Positions 45,582-55,058 are shown, counted from the stretch's first letter. The stretch is DNA of 64,000 bases from Rhodothermales bacterium (GCA_039944855.1 JBDUXZ010000024.1:202796-266795), one strand, 5' to 3'. The notes: generated by a model not told the origin, from the letters alone. Translations and numbers: made by a program.

Positions 45582-45764
45582 TAATCTAACCCGAAGCCAT
45601 ACCGATTGATAGGGCAAGTCGTTGTACTGAACCCTGGGGGATTCCCCGTATGTACCTAGGGGGATAGCACTAGAAATAGAGTCGCCATAAGCGCCGCGGT
45701 GGCTCGTCGGCATGATGTGCCGTGGGAAAACGGCTGCTGAATGCGACGACGGCGAGTTATAGAC

Positions 45765-45794
45765 AGGGCCACCCGATGGTGGCCGGGTGGCCCT
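45765..45794 (-). terminator. Intrinsic terminator of dps
   Basis: GGGCCACCCG (45766-45775) and CGGGTGGCCC (45784-45793) form a perfect 10-bp stem with an 8-nt loop. On the minus strand it is followed by TGTCTATAACTC. It lies 54 bp after the dps stop. Confidence 0.65.
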
Positions 45795-45847
45795 GAAGCC
45801 CGGCCGGTGGGGCGCCGGGCATATCGGTACGAGGCAAGCGCTCGGTG

Positions 45848-46420
45848 CTACTTCGGATCGGCACCGTCGTTGGGGAGGCCACCGTTGTAGCGCTGCATGT
45901 GTGCCTCGATGAACCACAGCCCTCGGTCGGCGACGTGCGTGATTTGGTCGTAGAGGTCGGTCGTGCCGGGGTCTCCGATCTCGTCGGCCTTGCCGTTGTC
46001 GGTACGGATGTGCTTCGCGTACTCGGCCCAGCGGTCGGCGAGCGTCGTCATGAACGAGGGGTCGTCGGGGGCGTTGTCACTCTCGTCGGCGCCGGGGAAG
46101 GGGGAGATCCGGGAGTCCTGGGCGGCCATGCGGACGGTGCCGCGGGCGTAGCCGCCGAGGAGGGCGACGCGCTCGGCGACGAGGTCGGCGGGCTCTTCGA
46201 GCTTCTCGGCCAGTTCGTCGTAGAGGAGGTGGAGTTGGTAGAAGTCCTTGCCCTTGACGTTCCAGTGCGCCTGCTTCGTCTGCGAGTAAAGGTCGCTGGT
46301 GTCGGCGAGGGTCTGGTTCAGAAGGCCGATGAGCTTGTGCCGCTTCGCTTCGGAGATGTCGATGCGGGTGGTGTACGGCGTCGCGCTCGCCGCTTTCTTG
46401 CCGTTGGTCTTGGTAGCCAT
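45848..46420 (-). CDS. dps: Dps-family DNA-binding ferritin
   Basis: 190 aa from the ATG at 46420. The N-terminus is Lys-rich (MATKTNGKKAA), as needed for DNA binding in Dps. The intersubunit ferroxidase signature is KQAHWNVKGKDFYQLHLLYDELAEKLEEPADLVAERVALLGG, with His in HWNVKG and the Asp/Glu of the D-E-x-A-E helix. A four-helix bundle follows. It stores iron and consumes peroxide, protecting DNA in stationary phase or oxidative stress. Confidence 0.92.
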   Translation of the reverse strand: MATKTNGKKAASATPYTTRIDISEAKRHKLIGLLNQTLADTSDLYSQTKQAHWNVKGKDFYQLHLLYDELAEKLEEPADLVAERVALLGGYARGTVRMAAQDSRISPFPGADESDNAPDDPSFMTTLADRWAEYAKHIRTDNGKADEIGDPGTTDLYDQITHVADRGLWFIEAHMQRYNGGLPNDGADPK

Positions 46421-46781
46421 GGGGGAGAGGAGATCGGTGAACAGAAGGGAGGCGCGGCGTAACGCAGCCGCAGGGTTGTATAGCGCCGAGGCCCGACGAG
46501 CGTTCCGCCTCGCGCGAGGTCTTAGTACCGAATCCACGGGAGTTGCTACTGCTTCGGCGCGAGGCCGCGAAGCGCCGGCGGAGCACTGGCCAGTGCCGCG
46601 CCGACATCAGCATGGAGCCGGTCGCCGAAACGGGCGGCCGAGCCGATCATGGGCAGGTGGGAATCGGGTCACGTTCGGTACACAGGGTCAGCATTTAAGG
46701 AGGGCTGAAAAATGGCGGATACATACATGACCCCTGCCGGCAGGGGCGCTTCCCTGCGCTGCCTGATTCCCCGTACGGCTG
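46421..46781. other. 361-bp divergent gap between dps and the hybrid kinase
   Basis: It must hold the dps promoter (a minus-strand TATACA is at about 46481) and the promoter of the kinase-methyltransferase pair. Near the kinase, 46690-46735 is locally A/T-rich (ATTTAAGGAGGGCTGAAAAA). An ATG at 46712 opens a different frame that overlaps the kinase and is not supported. No lux-box-like or PhcA-like palindrome was recognised. Confidence 0.4.
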
Positions 46782-48878
46782 ATGATCCCTCAAAGCGTGA
46801 CCCCATTCGGGCATTGGAACGGCCTCGCCGAGGTCCACCGCGACACGTACCGCGTCTTCTGCGTGATCGCAGGGGTGCTGAACCCCGTGTTCGGACTCGT
46901 CTATCAGGTCACCGATCCCGGTGCGATCGATCCGCTCTGGGGCCGGTTCGCGCTCTCGGCCCTCTCGCTCCTCCTGCTGTCGCTCTCGTACATGGTGCCG
47001 TGGGTGGAGGCGAACTTCATCGTCCTCGTCCGCGGGTACTTCTACGTGCTGATGGCCAACATCGTCGGGCTGACGATGTTGAACGGCTTCTCTTACCAGT
47101 ACGCGCTGGGGATGCTGTTCGGGTTCACCGCGATGGGCGTGGCGTTTGGACTCGGCCTGAGTAAGCGCGCGGCGCCCCTCGTACGGTTCCTCGTCACGGT
47201 CGTCGCGCTGGCGGTGGGGGCCGGGCTCCTCGTGCCCGAACCCGAGGCGAACCTGTGGATCGTGTGGGTGTGTGCGGCTTCGACAGCCCTCATCATTTAC
47301 GTCGTGGCGTACGCGAAGATCAGGGGGGACGAGTCGGCTGAGGCGTCGGAGCACCGGTACCGGACGCTCATGAACGCGGCCAGCGACGCGATCCTCATCG
47401 CCGACCCCAGTACCGGCGGGCTGATCGATGCCAACGAGAAAGCGCGTGAACTGCTCGGGCGCCCCCTCGAAGAGGTCCGGCGGATGCGGATCGCCGAGGT
47501 GTTTCCTTCGGAGGAGCGGGCGCGCTACGTCGCCCTCTTCGAGGCGCAGGTGTTCAAGAAGGAGCCCATCACGGAAGACCTCTTCATCGTGGGGCGGACA
47601 GGGGAGAGCATCCCCGTCGACGTGAGTGCGAGCCTCGTGGACGTGGATGGGCGGAAGCTGATCCAGGCCATCTTCCGCCGCCACCGCTACGAAGAGCAAC
47701 TCATCCAGGCTAAGGAGCGCGCGGAGGAACTCCTGCGTCTGAAGACGAGCCTCCTGAACAACATGAGCCACGAACTGCGGACGCCGCTGACGGCGATCCT
47801 CGGGTTCGCCGAACTGCTCGAAGAGGAGGCCGAGGGGGAGCAGCAGGAGCACGCCCGCGTGATCTCCAATAGCGCGAAGCGGCTCTACGAGACGGTCACG
47901 TCGGTCCTCGGCCTCGCACAGCTCGAAGGCGGGACCTCGGCCATGACGCTGCGTCCGCTCGATGTGTCCAGCCACGTCGCGGAGTCCGTTGACCTCTTGC
48001 GGCCGTTGGCCGATCGGAAGGGGGTCGGGCTGCGCGTGGTACGCCACGAGGCCGACGCCTGGGCCGAGGCCGACGAGCCGGCCCTGAGCCGCGTCATCAA
48101 CAACCTCGTCGGCAACGCCATCAAGTTCACGGAGAAGGGGGGGACGGTCGCCGTGATCGTGGACGCCGACGACGGCCACGTCCGGGTTCGGGTGCAGGAC
48201 ACCGGCGTCGGGATCAGCGAAGCGTTCCTGCCCCGGCTCTTCGAGGAGTTCCGGCAGGAGTCGACGGGGCTGGCGCGCTCGCACGAAGGTAGCGGGCTCG
48301 GCCTGGCAATCACGAAACGACTCATCGAGCAGATGGGAGGAACCATCGAGGCGGAGAGCACGAAGGGGACCGGATCCGTTTTTACCGTCAAGCTCGGCCG
48401 GGTGCCGGCCGCTACGCCGGTCAGCATGCCGAGGCTGCCCGTGGTTCCGCAGGCCTCGCGCAAACGCATCCTGCTGGTGGAGGACAACGCGGACACCCGC
48501 CACATCGTGCGGCACCGGCTCCAGTCGCTCTGCCACGTGGATGTCGCCTCAGACCCGACGCGGGCGCTCGAACTCGCAGCCCAGCATCACTACGACGCGT
48601 TCATCCTCGACATCAACCTCGCCGCTACGCAGGACGGCATCGGGCTGCTCTACTCCCTCCGCCGCATGCGGCGGTACGAGCACACGCCGAGCGCGGCGCT
48701 GACGGCCTACGCGATGCCGGGAGACGAGGAGTGGTTCCGGGCCGTCGGCTTCGACCATTACCTCAGCAAGCCCTTCACGAAGCAGCAACTCTTCCACCTC
48801 TTCATGGACCTGTTCCCGCGCGAGACGGCGTCACTCGCCGCGCAGAACACCTCTCACCCCACCTACACCCATGCCTAG
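46782..48878 (+). CDS. Six-TM hybrid sensor histidine kinase (PAS, HisKA, HATPase, receiver)
   Basis: 698 aa. Six TM helices lie in the first 180 residues (for example VFCVIAGVLNPVFGLVY, FALSALSLLLLSLSYMV, LWIVWVCAASTALIIYVVAYA) with almost no periplasmic loop. PAS is at about 190-305, HisKA with LLNNMSHELRTPLTAILGF at about 325, HATPase with LVGNAIKFT, VQDTGVGIS and GSGLGLAITKRL, and a C-terminal receiver (RILLVEDNADTR, Asp in FILDINLAATQDG, Lys in YLSKPF). Multi-helix N-termini without a sensor loop are found in kinases for hydrophobic autoinducers (CqsS, LqsS, PhcS). Its stop overlaps the methyltransferase start by 8 bp. Confidence 0.93.
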   Translation: MIPQSVTPFGHWNGLAEVHRDTYRVFCVIAGVLNPVFGLVYQVTDPGAIDPLWGRFALSALSLLLLSLSYMVPWVEANFIVLVRGYFYVLMANIVGLTMLNGFSYQYALGMLFGFTAMGVAFGLGLSKRAAPLVRFLVTVVALAVGAGLLVPEPEANLWIVWVCAASTALIIYVVAYAKIRGDESAEASEHRYRTLMNAASDAILIADPSTGGLIDANEKARELLGRPLEEVRRMRIAEVFPSEERARYVALFEAQVFKKEPITEDLFIVGRTGESIPVDVSASLVDVDGRKLIQAIFRRHRYEEQLIQAKERAEELLRLKTSLLNNMSHELRTPLTAILGFAELLEEEAEGEQQEHARVISNSAKRLYETVTSVLGLAQLEGGTSAMTLRPLDVSSHVAESVDLLRPLADRKGVGLRVVRHEADAWAEADEPALSRVINNLVGNAIKFTEKGGTVAVIVDADDGHVRVRVQDTGVGISEAFLPRLFEEFRQESTGLARSHEGSGLGLAITKRLIEQMGGTIEAESTKGTGSVFTVKLGRVPAATPVSMPRLPVVPQASRKRILLVEDNADTRHIVRHRLQSLCHVDVASDPTRALELAAQHHYDAFILDINLAATQDGIGLLYSLRRMRRYEHTPSAALTAYAMPGDEEWFRAVGFDHYLSKPFTKQQLFHLFMDLFPRETASLAAQNTSHPTYTHA

Positions 48879-49926
48879 CTCTAGCCAGCTCGCCACGTCT
48901 CTCGCAGCCTCCGTGCTGCCGTCCCCTGACGCCGCGCTCTCCATCGGGCAGCACCTCGCCTACGTCGAGCGCATGGTAGAGCGTGGGGGGCCGACCCCCG
49001 AGGAGTACGCCTCGTTCGACCGATGGCTCGCCCACGTCGCGGCGGATCTCCGGGCCGGCCGGATGTCCGAGGGCGAGCTCCGCACGCTCCACGAGTCCTT
49101 CGGGCGCGCGCTCTCGCTCGAGACGAACCAGGGGCTGAGCCTCCGCAAGCCCCACGGCTACCCCGGCGACTACGAAATCATCGACCGGATCTACCGGGAG
49201 CACACGACCGACGATCCCACGTTGCGGAACTGGGACCTCTATTTCCACACGCAGGCGGCCCCACGCGCCGTACGCAACCGGAAGGCCTATTTCGTCGGCC
49301 TCCTCGAAGCGCTCCTCAAGGGAAGCTCCCGAGCCGATATGCTGTCGGTGCTGAACGTGGCGAGCGGCCCGGCCCGCGACATCTTCGAGTTCTTCGAAGG
49401 CAGCGGCTACGACGACCGCGTCCAGTTCGAATGCGTGGACTCCGACTCCGCGGCGATCGCCTACGCGCGGCGCCTGTGCGGCCCGTACCTCGACCGCATC
49501 GTGTTTCGGCAGGCGAACGCGCTCCGGTTCACCTCCGAACGCCGCTTCCGGCTCGTATGGTCGGCCGGGCTGTTCGACTACTTCGGGGACGACGGGTTCA
49601 AGTTCCTGCTCCGCCGGCTCCTCGATATGCTCGACGAAGAGGGCGAACTCGTCATCGGCAACTTCTCGCAGGAGAACGCGACGCGGGATTACATGGAGGT
49701 GATGGGGGACTGGAACCTGTACCACCGCAGCGAGGACGAACTCCGCTCGCTCGCGGAGGCGTGCGGGGTGGCCGACGAGGACGTGCGCATCGGTCGGGAA
49801 CCCGAAGCCGTGAACCTCTTCCTCCACGTAAAACGCGGGAGCACCTTCATCGACCTCCCGGCCCCGGCTCTACGCCGCCGGGACCGTCGGCTGGGCGTTC
49901 CCATCACGAACCCGCGGCGCAGATGA
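48871..49926 (+). CDS. Class I SAM-dependent methyltransferase coupled to the hybrid kinase
   Basis: 351 aa. An N-terminal helical region of about 150 residues contains LRKPHGYPGDYEIIDRIY. The Rossmann methyltransferase follows: motif I LNVASGPARDIFEFF (about 167-180), acidic ECVDSDSAAIAYARR, motif IV-like FRLVWSAGLFDYF and LDMLDEEGELVIGNF. The KPxGYxGDYE motif recalls proteins annotated as PhcB-type 3-hydroxy-fatty-acid methyl ester synthases; that recall is from memory and cannot be checked here. ATG at 48871 lies inside the kinase gene, so translation is coupled. Substrate unknown. Confidence 0.85.
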   Translation: MPSSSQLATSLAASVLPSPDAALSIGQHLAYVERMVERGGPTPEEYASFDRWLAHVAADLRAGRMSEGELRTLHESFGRALSLETNQGLSLRKPHGYPGDYEIIDRIYREHTTDDPTLRNWDLYFHTQAAPRAVRNRKAYFVGLLEALLKGSSRADMLSVLNVASGPARDIFEFFEGSGYDDRVQFECVDSDSAAIAYARRLCGPYLDRIVFRQANALRFTSERRFRLVWSAGLFDYFGDDGFKFLLRRLLDMLDEEGELVIGNFSQENATRDYMEVMGDWNLYHRSEDELRSLAEACGVADEDVRIGREPEAVNLFLHVKRGSTFIDLPAPALRRRDRRLGVPITNPRRR

Positions 49927-49947
49927 GCCCGGCCGGGGAGGGATCCG

Positions 49948-51141
49948 CTAGGCCCACGGGCTGAGGAGCCACCCGAGCACGGCCCCACCGAGCACGATCC
50001 ACACGGCGTTGACCTTGAACCGCAACGCCGCAACCGCCGCGAGCCCCGCGATCACCCACGCCGGCCACGAGACGAGGACGTCCACGCCGAGCTGGATCGT
50101 CACGGCCGCCATCAGCGCAACGGCCGCCGCGTTCACCGCGTCGAGGAACGCCGAGAGCCAGACGGACTGGCGCAGCTTCGGGATCAGCGGATTCAGCATC
50201 AGCACGAACAGGAACGACGGCAGGAAGATGCCGAGCGTCGCGACGGCCGCGCCCGGCACGCCCTCGATGAGGTAGCCGATGAACGTCGAGGTCGAGAGCA
50301 CGGGCCCCGGCGTGAACTGACCAATCGCGATCGCGTCGAGGAGCTGGGCCTGGGTGAGCCAGCCGTAGTCCTCGACGAGCCCGCCTTCGAGGAAGGCGAC
50401 GAGGACGTAGCCCGAGCCGTAGAGCACCGCGCCGACCTTGAGGAAGAAGAAGAACAGCTTCCACAGCGAGACGCCCGCCGCCGCGCCGACGGCCGCGCCC
50501 GCCGCGCCGCCCACCGTGGGGGCGGCGCTCTGGAGGAAGAGGATGGGGAGGAAACGGTCGGCCGTCCGCGCGCTGTCGTAGCCCGCCGCGCGGAGCCAGA
50601 GCGTGCCGAGCAGGCCGCCCGCTAAGAGCGCCCACACCTCGCCGAGCCCGCCGAGCACGGCCGCTGCCACGGCCACCGCGAGCAGGGCGAACCGCCACCC
50701 CTTGATCGCTTTCTTTCCGAGTTTCCACAGCGCCCCGAGGATGATCGCGATCACGGCCGGCTTGATCCCGTAGAGGAACGGCTCGACGGCGGGGAGCGCG
50801 CCGTAGCGGACGTAGGCCCACGCCGCCAGCCCCGTCAGGAGGACGGCCGGGCCGATGAAGCACGCGCCCGCCACGAAGAGCCCGCGCGGCCCCGCCCGCT
50901 CGTACCCGACGTGCATCGTCATCTCCGTCGAGTTCGGGCCGGGGATGAGGTTCGTCGCGCCGATGAGGTCGAGGAAGTGCTGGCGGCCGATCCACTTCCG
51001 GCGCGTCACGAACTCGTCCTCCATCATCGCGATGTGCGCAGCCGGGCCGCCGAAGGCTATAAATCCGAGCTTGAGGAAGACGCCGGCGATCTCGGCGAGA
51101 CGGCCGTTTGGAGACGGCGTGTCATGGTCGGTGGTGGCCAT
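49948..51141 (-). CDS. chrA: Chromate transporter ChrA family protein
   Basis: 397 aa, the two-domain long form. Each half begins with the family motif: FLKLGFIAFGGPAAHIAMME and FFFLKVGAVLYGSGYVLVAFLEG. GATNLIPGPNSTEMTMHVGY and AIGQFTPGPVLSTSTFIGYL carry the conserved PGP signatures. About ten to twelve TM helices. Exports chromate, probably in exchange with sulfate or protons. A -7-like TATGTTGG lies 40 bp upstream. Confidence 0.93.
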   Translation of the reverse strand: MATTDHDTPSPNGRLAEIAGVFLKLGFIAFGGPAAHIAMMEDEFVTRRKWIGRQHFLDLIGATNLIPGPNSTEMTMHVGYERAGPRGLFVAGACFIGPAVLLTGLAAWAYVRYGALPAVEPFLYGIKPAVIAIILGALWKLGKKAIKGWRFALLAVAVAAAVLGGLGEVWALLAGGLLGTLWLRAAGYDSARTADRFLPILFLQSAAPTVGGAAGAAVGAAAGVSLWKLFFFFLKVGAVLYGSGYVLVAFLEGGLVEDYGWLTQAQLLDAIAIGQFTPGPVLSTSTFIGYLIEGVPGAAVATLGIFLPSFLFVLMLNPLIPKLRQSVWLSAFLDAVNAAAVALMAAVTIQLGVDVLVSWPAWVIAGLAAVAALRFKVNAVWIVLGGAVLGWLLSPWA

Positions 51142-51181
51142 GCGGAGCAGGAGGCGAACGGGAGGGGCGTGCGGCGAGGAG

Positions 51182-51189
51182 CCAACATA
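51182..51189 (-). promoter_or_regulatory. TAnnTTTG-like -7 element for chrA
   Basis: The minus-strand TATGTTGG lies 40 bp upstream of the ATG at 51141. Confidence 0.4.
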
Positions 51190-51303
51190 ATGAGGACGGG
51201 CAGACGTGATTCGACCGGCTCACGGCACGGGCCGCGCGCTCCGTACCCACCACTCCCATCGGACGACTACAGCCCCGCGCCGCGTCGACGTGAGGCACCG
51301 AAG

Positions 51304-54300
51304 CTAACGCGCGGCCGTCTCTCTCTCCGATCTCGAATAGGGGAGGAGGACGGTGAACACGGTGCCGGCGTTCTCCTCGCTCTCCACGGAGATCGTCCCG
51401 CCCAGCATTTGGACGAGCCGCTGTGTGATCGCTAAGCCGAGCCCGTTCCCTTCGAAGCGGCGGCCCTCGCCCTCCGATTCCTGTCGGAACGCCTCGAAGA
51501 GCAGGGGGAGGAAGGAGGCCCTAATCCCGATGCCGGTGTCCGCTACGCGAATCTCGACCCCCTCATCTCGTTCCGTCAGCGTGACGGCTACGTGACCGGC
51601 CTTGGTGAACTTGATCGCGTTCGAGACGAGGTTCGTTACGACCCGGCCGAGTGCGCCCTCGTCCGTAAAGAGGCGGACGGGGGAGGGCGGGAGCGCTACG
51701 TCGAGAGCGATGCCCTTCTCATCGGCATGCTGTTGAAGCAGGGCTGCCGTGGTCGATATCACCTCCCGCACGTCGGTCTCCGCGAGGTCGACCCGGCGCT
51801 GTCCCGCTTCCAACTGCGCGAGGTCGAGCACGGAGTTGAGGGTCTCGAGTAGGCGTCGGCCGCTTTGCCCGATGCGCCAGGCGAACTCCTCGTGATCCCC
51901 GCCGGGGTCGAGCCGCGCCGACTCCTCGGCGAGCACCTCCGCGAACCCGATGATCCCCGTGAGGGGCGTCCGGATCTCGTGGCTCATGTTGGCGAGGAGG
52001 GTGCTCTTCAGGCGGGCCGCTTCCTCGGCGTGCTGCCGCGCCGCGTCGGCGGCCTCGGCGGCTTCGACGAGCGCTTGCTCGTGGGCCCTCTCATCGGTCA
52101 CGTCGAGGACGATACCGAGCATGCGAACCGGCCGCCCGTCTTCGTCCAACCGGATGCGGCCGATGGAGCGGAACCACCGGGCTTCACCGTCCGGGCGAGA
52201 GATCTGGTATTCGTGATCTAGCTGTGGCGTTTCGCCCTCGGCCGCCTGCTGGAGCGCGATTTCCGTGGCCGCGCGGACGCGGCCCTGATCGTCCGCCGTG
52301 AGCAGGTCGTAAAAGGTGGTCTCCTTCAGGTCGAGGGGGGCAGTGATGCCGTAAAGGGCGAAGGTTTGCGCCGACCACACCGTTTCCTGCGTCCGCAGAT
52401 CGACGTCCCACGTGCCCATCCGGGCCGCATCGAGGGCGAGGCGGAGCCGCTCTTCGCTCCGGTGGAGGGCCTCTTGGTCCTGCTTCTGCTCCTCAATGTC
52501 GGCGCACGTGCCGACCCAGCCGAGGAAGTCAGATCCGTTGTGGACGGGGACGGCGCGGACGTAGAACCGGTGGTAGGGCCCGTCGTGCCGTCGGACCCGG
52601 TAGACGGTGGTGTAGGGGGTGCGATCCGCGAGGTGCGCCGTCCACTCCTCGGTCACGCGGGGGGCGTCGTCCGGGTGAAGGGCCTCGGCCCATCCCCAGC
52701 CCGCGACCTCTTCCGCCGACTGCCCGGTGAACGCACTCCAGTCGCTACTCAGCTCCGTCACCTCGCCGGTCGCGTCGGCCACCCATACCACCTGGGCCGT
52801 CGCCTCGACGAACGAGCGGAACCGGAGTTCGCTCTCGCGGAGCGCGCGCGCCGCTGCGTACCGCTCCGAAACGTCGCGGACGATCGCCTGCACCTCGTCC
52901 GCGCCCGTCGGCACGATGCGGGCTTCGAAATGCCGCACATCGCCGCTCCGGGTGGTGAGGTCGTAGTCGACCTCCTGGAGGCGGCCGGAATCGAGCGCGA
53001 GGCCGATGGCCGCCAGCAACCGCTCCGCCAGCGGAGCCGACAGGACTTCGGTGACCGCCCTGTTCAACACCTCCTCGACGGTGGATTGCAGCAGGGTCGG
53101 GTCGGACGCGTTGAGGTCGAGGATCGTGCCGGAACGGGAGATGCGGAAGAAGAGGTCGGGCGTGGCCTCGACGAGGCCGCGATGGCGGGACTCGCTGAGC
53201 CGGAGCTCCTCCTCGGTCTGCTTCTGTGCCGTGACGTCGAGCACGACCCCGTTCCACCGCAGCCGCCCGTCGCTGAGTTGCGTCGGGTGGGCGTGGGCCG
53301 ATAACCAGCGCACCTCGCCGGCACCGACGGTGCGGCCTTCCCACGTCCACGGAGTCATCGCCGTCCTGTTCGATGCGAGCGAGGCGAAGAGCGATGCGAC
53401 GTCGTCCGGGTGGACTGTGGCGTGGAGGAGGGGGACGAGCTCTTCCGGCTGCTCCTCCAGCGTCGTGAGGTCGAGGCCTACGTCGCGGCCCAAACCGGAC
53501 CGCACGAAAGGGAAAGAGAAGGTGCCGTCGCGTTCTACGATGCATTGGAAGACCACGCCGGGCACATTGTTGACGACGGCTTCGAACCGGTCGTTCGCCT
53601 CCCGCAGCGCCTGGGTCTGCGCTTGCAATGCCTCGTACGACTGCTGGCGTTCGGTGATGTCCCGAGCCGTCCCGCACAACCCGATGAGCGCTCCGGCGTC
53701 ATCGGAGAGCGCGGTCCCGTAGAACTCGTAGGGGATCCTGCGCCCGTCCTTCATCACGCCGACAGCCTCCACAACCGCGCTGCCCGTTCGAATCACCCGC
53801 TCGATGGCCTCCAACACGCGGACCTGGTCGGGCTCATCGAAGAAGTCGGTGGGCTGCATCTGCCGGATCTCGTCTTCCGAATACCCGCTGACCTCCTCCA
53901 CGCTTCGGTTCCACTCGACGAGGCGCGCGTCGAGGTCCAGCACAAAGAAGAGGTCGGCGATCGTGTCTGTGGACGCTTGCACGAGGGCCTGGCGAGCCGC
54001 GTGCTTCCGCTTCTGTTCGTCGAGTTGGAGCGCGTGCTCGCGCCGAACGAGCTCGTCCGTAAGCACGGCAGCGAGCTCGAGCAAGGTGTCCTGGTCGGCG
54101 TCGCTCCACGCCCGCGGGACGGTGTCGAGGACGCAGAGCGATCCCAGCACCTCCCCCTGCGGCGTGCGGAACGGTACACCGAGGTAGGCTCCGACCTCGA
54201 TGCCATCCTTTGCGAGGTTGTCGCGCACGAGCGGGATCTCTGCCGTATCGACGACGACGAAGGGAGCACTGCGCGCGACGACGTGCTGGCAGAACGAGTG

Positions 54301-54603
54301 GGAGAGGGGGAGCGTCCGCCGATGCGCGAGGCCTACCGCGCTCTTCATGAACTGCCGCTGCGGATCGACGAGCGTGACGAGGGCGACCGGCGCTCGGAGA
54401 ACGCGAGCAGCGAGGCGGGCGATCCGGTCGAACGCCTCCTCGGGCTCAGTGCCGAGCAGGCCGCTGCGGTGGAGGGCGTCGAGCCGGCACGGCGCGCGGA
54501 GGGCATCTCCGGCATCGCGGCTCGCCGACGGTGGATTGGCGTCCCGCAGCTCGCCCTCACGGGAAGAATGGGGAGACTTCGGCGACGCTTTTTCCTGCTC
54601 CAC
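51304..54603 (-). CDS. Soluble GAF/multi-PAS sensor histidine kinase
   Basis: About 1099 aa from a GTG at 54603; TTG codons at 54627-54630 extend it slightly. An N-terminal GAF domain (LDALHRSGLLGTEPEEAFDRIARLAARVL ... GVPFRTPQGEVLGSLCVLD) is followed by about five PAS/PAC units (RLVEWNRSVEEVSGYSEDEI; VQIA-like VLDVTAQKQTEEELR; WVADATGEVTELSSDWSAFTG; RVRRHDGPYHRFYVRAVPV; WFRSIGRIRLDEDGRPV). Then HisKA (LANMSHEIRTPLTGIIGFAEVL) and HATPase (LVSNAIKFT, VADTGIGIR, GNGLGLAITQRLV). No TM helix and no receiver. Redox, light or small-ligand sensing is possible. No cognate regulator is adjacent. Confidence 0.92.
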   Translation of the reverse strand: MEQEKASPKSPHSSREGELRDANPPSASRDAGDALRAPCRLDALHRSGLLGTEPEEAFDRIARLAARVLRAPVALVTLVDPQRQFMKSAVGLAHRRTLPLSHSFCQHVVARSAPFVVVDTAEIPLVRDNLAKDGIEVGAYLGVPFRTPQGEVLGSLCVLDTVPRAWSDADQDTLLELAAVLTDELVRREHALQLDEQKRKHAARQALVQASTDTIADLFFVLDLDARLVEWNRSVEEVSGYSEDEIRQMQPTDFFDEPDQVRVLEAIERVIRTGSAVVEAVGVMKDGRRIPYEFYGTALSDDAGALIGLCGTARDITERQQSYEALQAQTQALREANDRFEAVVNNVPGVVFQCIVERDGTFSFPFVRSGLGRDVGLDLTTLEEQPEELVPLLHATVHPDDVASLFASLASNRTAMTPWTWEGRTVGAGEVRWLSAHAHPTQLSDGRLRWNGVVLDVTAQKQTEEELRLSESRHRGLVEATPDLFFRISRSGTILDLNASDPTLLQSTVEEVLNRAVTEVLSAPLAERLLAAIGLALDSGRLQEVDYDLTTRSGDVRHFEARIVPTGADEVQAIVRDVSERYAAARALRESELRFRSFVEATAQVVWVADATGEVTELSSDWSAFTGQSAEEVAGWGWAEALHPDDAPRVTEEWTAHLADRTPYTTVYRVRRHDGPYHRFYVRAVPVHNGSDFLGWVGTCADIEEQKQDQEALHRSEERLRLALDAARMGTWDVDLRTQETVWSAQTFALYGITAPLDLKETTFYDLLTADDQGRVRAATEIALQQAAEGETPQLDHEYQISRPDGEARWFRSIGRIRLDEDGRPVRMLGIVLDVTDERAHEQALVEAAEAADAARQHAEEAARLKSTLLANMSHEIRTPLTGIIGFAEVLAEESARLDPGGDHEEFAWRIGQSGRRLLETLNSVLDLAQLEAGQRRVDLAETDVREVISTTAALLQQHADEKGIALDVALPPSPVRLFTDEGALGRVVTNLVSNAIKFTKAGHVAVTLTERDEGVEIRVADTGIGIRASFLPLLFEAFRQESEGEGRRFEGNGLGLAITQRLVQMLGGTISVESEENAGTVFTVLLPYSRSERETAAR

Positions 54604-54910
54604 GGGTCGTAGGTATATAGAAAACAACAATCAAAAATTGGCCCTGACCCACTCGTGCTCCGGTGACAAACAATATGCCGGTCCGATGGGGACGGGGCGC
54701 CCTCGTCGGGATCACTCGGAGTTGCACCACCGTGCCGATGGGTGCAGGGAATGTAATCGAGTGAGGAGGAGCGATGCGGCGAATATACCAGGGTTATGTG
54801 ATGTATGCCATCGCATTACGCCTGCACAAGTGCTGCGTATCGCCCGGTGGAATCGCGCCGAGACTGCTGCCGCAGAGACCGGGTCCGCGCGCCCACGGAG
54901 TCTCGCACCG
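54604..54910. other. Intergenic region upstream of the multi-PAS kinase
   Basis: The first 40 bp (54604-54645) are A/T-rich and, on the minus strand, contain TTGTTTTCTATATACC, a likely core promoter for the kinase that overlaps its possible starts. The rest holds short unconvincing frames on both strands and nothing I recognise. Confidence 0.35.
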
Positions 54911-54955
54911 AACGCAGAACGCCGGCCCCCTGAGAGAGGGCCGGCGTTCTGCGTT
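54911..54955 (-). terminator. Perfect 18-bp hairpin after the tRNA
   Basis: Arms 54911-54928 (AACGCAGAACGCCGGCCC) and 54938-54955 are exact complements with a 9-nt loop. The hairpin starts 1 bp after the tRNA 3' end (read on minus). No clear T-run follows, but its position fits termination or 3'-end processing of the tRNA transcript. Confidence 0.65.
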
Positions 54956-54956
54956 G

Positions 54957-55028
54957 TAGCGGGGGCTGGATTCGAACCAGCGATCTTCGGGTTATGAGCC
55001 CGACGAGATACCACTTCTCCACCCCGCA
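54957..55028 (-). tRNA. Initiator tRNA-Met (CAU)
   Basis: On the minus strand the cloverleaf begins TGCGGGGTGGAG, the anticodon arm is CGGGCTCATAACCCG with anticodon CAU, and the T arm is CTGGTTCGAATCCAG. Three G-C pairs stack in the anticodon stem (GGG/CCC), and bases 1 and 72 are T and T, unpaired. Both are diagnostic of bacterial initiator tRNA. CCA is not encoded (CTACAA follows). Confidence 0.92.
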
Positions 55029-55058
55029 GGGTGTCGCGTTGTTTTCGCGAGGGACCCC

